NCBI RefSeq assembly: GCF_001949145.1
Contig: NW_019091357.1
Coordinates: forward strand, 2,791,785 to 2,855,784
Source of the DNA: Acanthaster planci
Lineage: Eukaryota > Echinodermata > Asteroidea > Valvatida > Acanthasteridae
Direction of reading: 5' to 3'
DNA length: 64,000 bases
Part shown: positions 61,901 through 64,000 of the stretch, piece after piece
Numbering within the stretch: the first letter of the stretch is position 1
How the letters are laid out: each line of letters begins with the position of its first letter
Position numbers and translations under genes: made by a program
Notes under the pieces: model-generated
What the model saw: the letters and a program-made list of their open reading frames with translations, nothing else
Databases searched by the model: none
Told to the model about the DNA's origin: nothing

Positions 61901-63852
61901 GTGACGTGCAGGTAAGTAAGGGGTGGAAGCAGGGTCGTATTCGCTTCCACCATAAGTCCCTGTAAGTCCATCACAAGTCCGTCACCAGTCATTCGTTCTT
62001 AAGCCCATTCACGAGCTATTCACATGAGCTATGACAAAAGCATTCTTTTGTCATTGTTCACCCTGTTACTTGTGACTGGCATTGTGAAGAGACTTGTGAC
62101 TGGACTTGCGGAAGGACTTTTGATGGGCTCGAATACAACACCAGGTAACGGGAGATTGGAAATAACTTAAGCCAGCATTCAAGACCGAACTTGTGAAGGG
62201 CCTGCAGAATTTAAATTTATTAGCTGTTGGAATTTGGTTGGAATTTCCGACAGTATAGATAACTTCTGGCCAGTACTGGAAGGAATCGGTCAATTTTAGG
62301 GAATTTCGGGCAGTTTTTTTTTTTCATGTTGGGACACGTTTCAAACCTTGATACATTTTGCAAGTTAGGGATGGCTTTAATCAATTGTACATAATTGCAA
62401 CTTGCTGAAGAAAGAAAGGAAACACTTGGTTGAAGTTGAAACAGGTTTTGAGCTTCAAATCTGCCCTTTCACAGGTATTGTCTTTGTAGCACTAAAACCA
62501 AACTTAGTCTTCACAATTTAAAGCTTGCTCATGCTGATTTGTAGTCCGCGGCCCTCACTTCATGAAATGAACGGGAAGTGTTTCACTTTGTACATTTTGG
62601 CTGGCAGTGGGTAGGAAAAAAATTGAGCCTGGTAATTAACTCAAGAAACTGAAAAATCCTGGCATTGTTGACCTTCGCAGGGATCCGGAGACAACTGTTG
62701 TCACTTCAAAGTCCTGCGAGTGAAGGATAAGGGATACGTGAGCCTACAGTCAGTTGAAAGCGCCGATGTGTGCGTCGGCTTTGTTCCTGACGGGAATGTC
62801 AAACCAACCGTGGATACAGGAGAAGACAACGTGAGACTCTATCCTCACGTCATCCAGTGTGAGTTGATAAAATTACTCTTGCTTCAGCCGTAGTTTTGTT
62901 GTAGCATTTACGGTTGTTCTGGGAGGTGAGCAAACAATGGGCATCAAGCCACTACGACCAAATGTTCAAGTAAGCGTGCAAAGGCTTTTCTGGAAGATTG
63001 GAGTGGGAACATTCCCCCAATTTCTGCAATGAAGGACGTGAACTCCTCTCCTGAAAAATAGTATTTGTAGTCGTATTTGTACATGCCTCGTGGGCTAATA
63101 ATTCCGTGTCGATTACGATGGCCCTTCCGTTTGGTGTATTTTCTTGTCTTTCAGTTGGGACCAAGAAGTCGGTTGTCACTCCAACCCCACCGACCTCTGC
63201 CAAGCCTGCTGTCAACAGGAAGAAGCGTAAGCCATCTTTTGATCAGTGCCTTTTAAGATACACGTATTGACTATATGCACAAAGCACACAGGGTCCTACA
63301 ATAGCATGTTATGGCTTCTTCAATAAGTAGACACATCATATCTAGCCTTGTGGCCTTCCTTGCCTCCTGCATGCCGTTCTTTCTCTTGTGTGAGATGTTC
63401 ATATTTATCTAGGAAAGCAATGTTTTGCCAACCAGACAGGGCGAACTAGGCTGGTTCCTACAAGTCTTGCATTCTAGATACTGAAATGACAGGCCGTAGG
63501 TAAGAATTCCTATGTCACAGGTTCTTGTGCACTGTTATCATATCATGTTGTGTACTAGGATTGTGCACGTAAGAAGGGTCAAGAAGTCCCATCCATCAGT
63601 GAGTTAACAGTTATAAAATGGCAGGCTAGACAGCACAGACCACCTTCCCATCTTTCGACTAGTCGTTCCAATCCCTCCTCTGCAAAACTGTTAAAAGTTG
63701 CAAGTTCTGTTCGTCGACTGGAGTGAAGTTGTTCTTCGTTGCAGGTGTGCTGAACAAGCAGTCCAATGGGAACGCCAAGAAGACGGCCGCCCTGCCTCTC
63801 ACGCCGACGCCCACCCCCTCGCCCCCGGTCCGAGAGAAATCCGTCTACGATG
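40325..63852 (+). CDS. Doublecortin-PLAT-beta-trefoil protein gene, 3' end beyond window
   Basis: Exons are 40325-40951, 45611-45803, 46279-46438, 46690-46776, 52363-52495, 53323-53474, 54963-55041, 56005-56157, probable microexon 58021-58034, 59052-59187, 60454-60557, 61058-61222, 61693-61911, 62681-62858, 63155-63226 and 63745-63852. An alternative first exon lies at 43701-44093. Phases agree at every junction except around 46279-46438, which is one base short. About 860 residues are encoded before the window ends at an open phase-1 donor. Domain order is DCX, DCX, PLAT, PLAT, then beta-trefoil-like repeats, then a basic Ser/Thr/Pro linker. DCX domains bind microtubules; PLAT domains bind lipids or proteins. 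The architecture recalls invertebrate proteins annotated as oxygen-regulated protein 1 (RP1)-like or LOXHD1-like. A ciliary or cytoskeletal role is inference. The first ATG (40325, MPKKMDPPPKRHH) is chosen because the next domain begins about 20 residues later. Confidence 0.82.
43701..44093 (+). CDS. Alternative first exon with duplicated half DCX domain
   Basis: ATG at 43701 opens 131 codons ending in phase 0 at AGTAAG|GTCAGT (weak donor). The first 75 or so residues are basic and low in recognisable domain content (MKKRNYRDGKVG). The end (TKLVVMRNGDPFTKRVLLLN, IPSFESLLGNIGECLRLP, ARKLFTVYGSK) is a clear paralogue of the end of exon 1. It lies in the 4.7 kb intron before 45611 and has the same outgoing phase. 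Splicing to 45611 would therefore complete a DCX domain and yield an isoform without DCX 1. The frame is also open a short way upstream, so internal-exon use through an AG near 43683 is not excluded. Confidence 0.7.
45611..45803 (+). CDS. Exon 2: end of DCX domain 2 and linker
   Basis: Follows the acceptor GTGCTTTCAG. It reads VESLSAIFNGSEDLFVVGTG, the C-terminal half of a DCX domain, then VEKFRPGSY and a charged Ser/Arg/Lys linker (SSRQRESLRRKSTDESDQPP). Ends in phase 1 (TCCA|GTAAGT). It can join either of the two first exons. Confidence 0.85.
46279..46776 (+). CDS. PLAT domain 1, first two exons, with a one-base frame break
   Basis: Exon 46279-46438 reads GKFHMWVATSENPSAGTDAT and VSITVYGDKG, the typical start of a LOXHD1-type PLAT domain. 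It then leaves frame near 46371 (GACAAGGGAAGTCGGACGAC). In the frame one base over, the expected PLAT sequence resumes (DDIVLGCGNGKFESGNEDEF) and meets the donor AAT|GTAGGT in phase 0. The exon is 160 nt where 161 is needed. Exon 46690-46776 continues with INVGSIGDIYKIRIGHDDST and GWLCEE, the IRIGHD motif being diagnostic. A sequencing or assembly slip is likelier than a real null allele, because everything downstream is intact. Confidence 0.75.
47795..48095. repeat. Diverged tandem pair of about 150 bp
   Basis: The words ATCTGTCCGGCT, TCTCGGAGTT, GTTTGCAGTATTCA and TGTGACAAAG in 47810-47920 recur as ATCTGTCTGGCT, TCTCAGAGTT, GTTTGCAGTGTTCA and TGTGACAAAG in 47968-48070. The order is the same on the same strand. 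Intronic. Confidence 0.6.
51589..52095. mobile_element. Long palindromic MITE (about 500 bp, arms about 240 bp)
   Basis: The two halves are inverted copies around about 51848. Outer ends are AGAGCACCTCTAAGGAAAAC and GTTTTCCTTTGAGTTGCTCT. Inner matches are GCGTCATTCTGAGAAAACAG against CTGTTTTCTCAGAATGACGC, and AGTGGATAAACCCT against AGGGTTTATCC. The arms have diverged slightly. There is no coding capacity. It lies in the intron just before the last PLAT 1 exon, about 270 bp from its acceptor. Confidence 0.85.
52363..52495 (+). CDS. Last exon of PLAT domain 1
   Basis: Acceptor TTGGCTCAG. Reads VRLQDVHTGDEMVFPCGRWM, the PLAT strand with the conserved F-P-C-x-R/C-W motif, then SRQEDDGQTCRELPV and the linker VDGSPVFP. 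Phase 1 at the end. The 5.6 kb intron before it is the largest in this gene and contains a palindromic MITE and poly-A/T-rich repeats. Confidence 0.85.
52785..52890. repeat. GTCTGTGTGTCG minisatellite
   Basis: Irregular repeats of GTCTGTGTGTCGGTCTGTGT and close variants. The long open frames across it are a product of the repeat. Confidence 0.85.
53323..56157 (+). CDS. PLAT domain 2 (three exons)
   Basis: Exon 53323-53474 reads SYHVAVVTGNYWNAGTTAKV and YITVYGERGDTGPRLL. Exon 54963-55041 reads TDVFNIEAVSLGMLKKILIG and HNSTDP. Exon 56005-56157 reads DGWYLEKVVVKDHKGSSLES, then VFPCHCWLD and a charged tail SREIYVSNKPTN. These match strand by strand the order seen in PLAT 1 and in LOXHD1-type PLAT domains (YGxxGDTG, IGHN, GWYLEKV, FPCxxW). 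Exon phases 0, 1 and 1 agree with the flanking exons. Confidence 0.87.
57622..57818. repeat. 19 bp tandem repeat array (about 10 units)
   Basis: Unit CACATTGAGGTATTTTTCA. The central units are almost identical, with one or two variants (CGCATTGAGG, one unit a T short). The outer units decay (CATAGAGTTATT, CATTGAATTATT). It is intronic, about 200 bp before the probable microexon. Confidence 0.95.
58021..58034 (+). CDS. Probable 14-nt microexon
   Basis: TTTGCAG|TGGAAAAAGAAATG|GTGAGG. With the T left over from the previous exon it encodes LEKEM and ends in phase 0. The exon before it (56005-56157) ends in phase 1 and the exon after it (59052) must start in phase 0. Without an exon of this phase the two do not join in frame. 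The resulting LEKEM-WEQEKWKFKPS reads naturally. The polypyrimidine tract is weak, so I am not certain. Confidence 0.6.
58162..58337. mobile_element. Palindromic MITE, copy in the doublecortin-PLAT gene
   Basis: GGCATTTCACAATAGCGTGC on the left and GGCGCACTATTGTGAAATGC on the right, inverted. Same family as 11921-12087, so the family crosses both gene regions. It lies 130 bases after the microexon. Confidence 0.7.
59052..60557 (+). CDS. Start of beta-trefoil-like region (two exons)
   Basis: Exon 59052-59187 reads WEQEKWKFKPSNQMVFISKG, then GKAVQIKADGSVEATAD. Exon 60454-60557 reads KVKPNVHIISSVANPEHCIT and MDSNKISNK. The short repeating strands (FISKGSGKAVQI, HCITMDSNKI) look like beta-trefoil repeats, where each repeat places a small set of hydrophobic strands. 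The fold is inferred from pattern, not from a known motif. Phases 1 and 0 are consistent. Confidence 0.75.
59247..59716. mobile_element. TAGGGCTG-ended element, copy 2 (470 bp)
   Basis: Begins TAGGGCTGGGCAATTGGAAT and ends TTGGCACAGCTCTA. Same length and word order as copy 1 at 38346-38815. It lies in the intron after 59187. A left-end fragment of the same family is at about 45890-45940. Confidence 0.7.
60602..60678 (+). repeat. tRNA-derived SINE-like sequence
   Basis: An A-box-like word (GGGTAGAGCACTGG) and a B-box word (GGTTCAAATCC) lie about 35 bases apart, as in tRNA-derived SINE heads. The arms do not fold into a clean cloverleaf and the sequence runs on without a tRNA end. It is therefore not called as a tRNA gene. 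Intronic. Confidence 0.55.
61058..62858 (+). CDS. Beta-trefoil-like exons (three)
   Basis: Exon 61058-61222 reads NELKLRVQMDRSIVIETAKN, then GQTGKPGDVRGPALGPNRQF. It uses an AAG acceptor. Exon 61693-61911 reads GMFRDEGITMFYTSRIQTLT, then EEAYWRIHKVGDSGSVRMLE and GSFLRIKDGHCDVQ. Exon 62681-62858 reads GSGDNCCHFKVLRVKDKGYV, SLQSVESADVCVGFVPDG and VRLYPHVIQ. Repeated patterns of the type F-x-V-x-x-V/K followed by G-x-x-v-x-L-x-S resemble FGF/ricin-like trefoils. There are probably two trefoil units from 59052 onward. Confidence 0.8.
63155..63852 (+). CDS. Basic Ser/Thr/Pro linker exons, gene continues past window
   Basis: Exon 63155-63226 reads FGTKKSVVTPTPPTSAKPAV and NRKK. Exon 63745-63852 reads VLNKQSNGNAKKTAALPLTP, TPTPSPPV and REKSVYD, then a phase-1 donor G|GTGAGT. 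These are disordered linkers between domains. The ending VYD resembles a run-in to a further PLAT domain, which would lie outside the window. Confidence 0.8.
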
Positions 63853-64000
63853 GTGAGTCGTAGTAGACGGCAACAAAGCCACGAACCCTTGATCCCCTCT
63901 CTGAAGATTTTACAAAGAGCCGTTCCAGCCTGCCAGTATCCCTTCCTGTGATCTACGGAAAATTGCGCATTCTCTGACCTCCAACAAAAATTTAGATCCA

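Overview
The window is genomic DNA from an animal with introns, canonical GT-AG splice sites, AATAAA signals, short terminal-inverted-repeat elements and a tRNA-derived SINE-like sequence. It holds no operons, rRNA, prophage or CRISPR. An MS4A/CD20-like gene array, a doublecortin-PLAT gene, and many TACATGTA words and poly-G/C tracts suggest a marine invertebrate, probably a non-vertebrate deuterostome (lancelet, hemichordate or echinoderm). I cannot decide which from the sequence alone.

Region 1 (about 0.5-35.1 kb) is a cluster of seven four-transmembrane MS4A-like loci. I call them A to G. Complete members have a non-coding first exon and six coding exons: N-terminus plus TM1, TM2, TM3, TM4, a proline/alanine/glutamine-rich tail, and a ten-residue end. 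All junctions are phase 0 except the last, which is phase 1. Loci A (remnant), B (intact), C (orphan last two exons), D (intact) and E (intact, diverged) are on the plus strand. Loci F and G are on the minus strand. A-D form a tandem segmental duplication whose main unit is about 7-9 kb. B and D are close copies, A has collapsed through two deletions, and C starts just before exon 5. A palindromic MITE family is present at some duplicated flanks and absent at others.

Region 2 (about 35.1-40.3 kb) shows no convincing protein gene. It holds a 470 bp element, a perfect 53 bp tandem duplication and a doubtful signal-peptide-like exon.

Region 3 (40.3 kb to the right edge) is one large plus-strand gene, truncated by the window. 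It encodes two doublecortin domains, two PLAT/LH2 domains and then beta-trefoil-like repeats, followed by a Ser/Thr/Pro-rich linker. It has an apparent alternative first exon that repeats the first half of the second doublecortin domain, a probable 14-nt microexon, and a one-base deficit in a PLAT exon. Doublecortin domains bind microtubules and PLAT domains bind lipid or protein. A role at the cilium or cytoskeleton-membrane interface is reasonable inference, not something seen here.

The two gene systems are not obviously linked in function. All gene models come from reading frames, splice motifs and comparison among the paralogues within the window.
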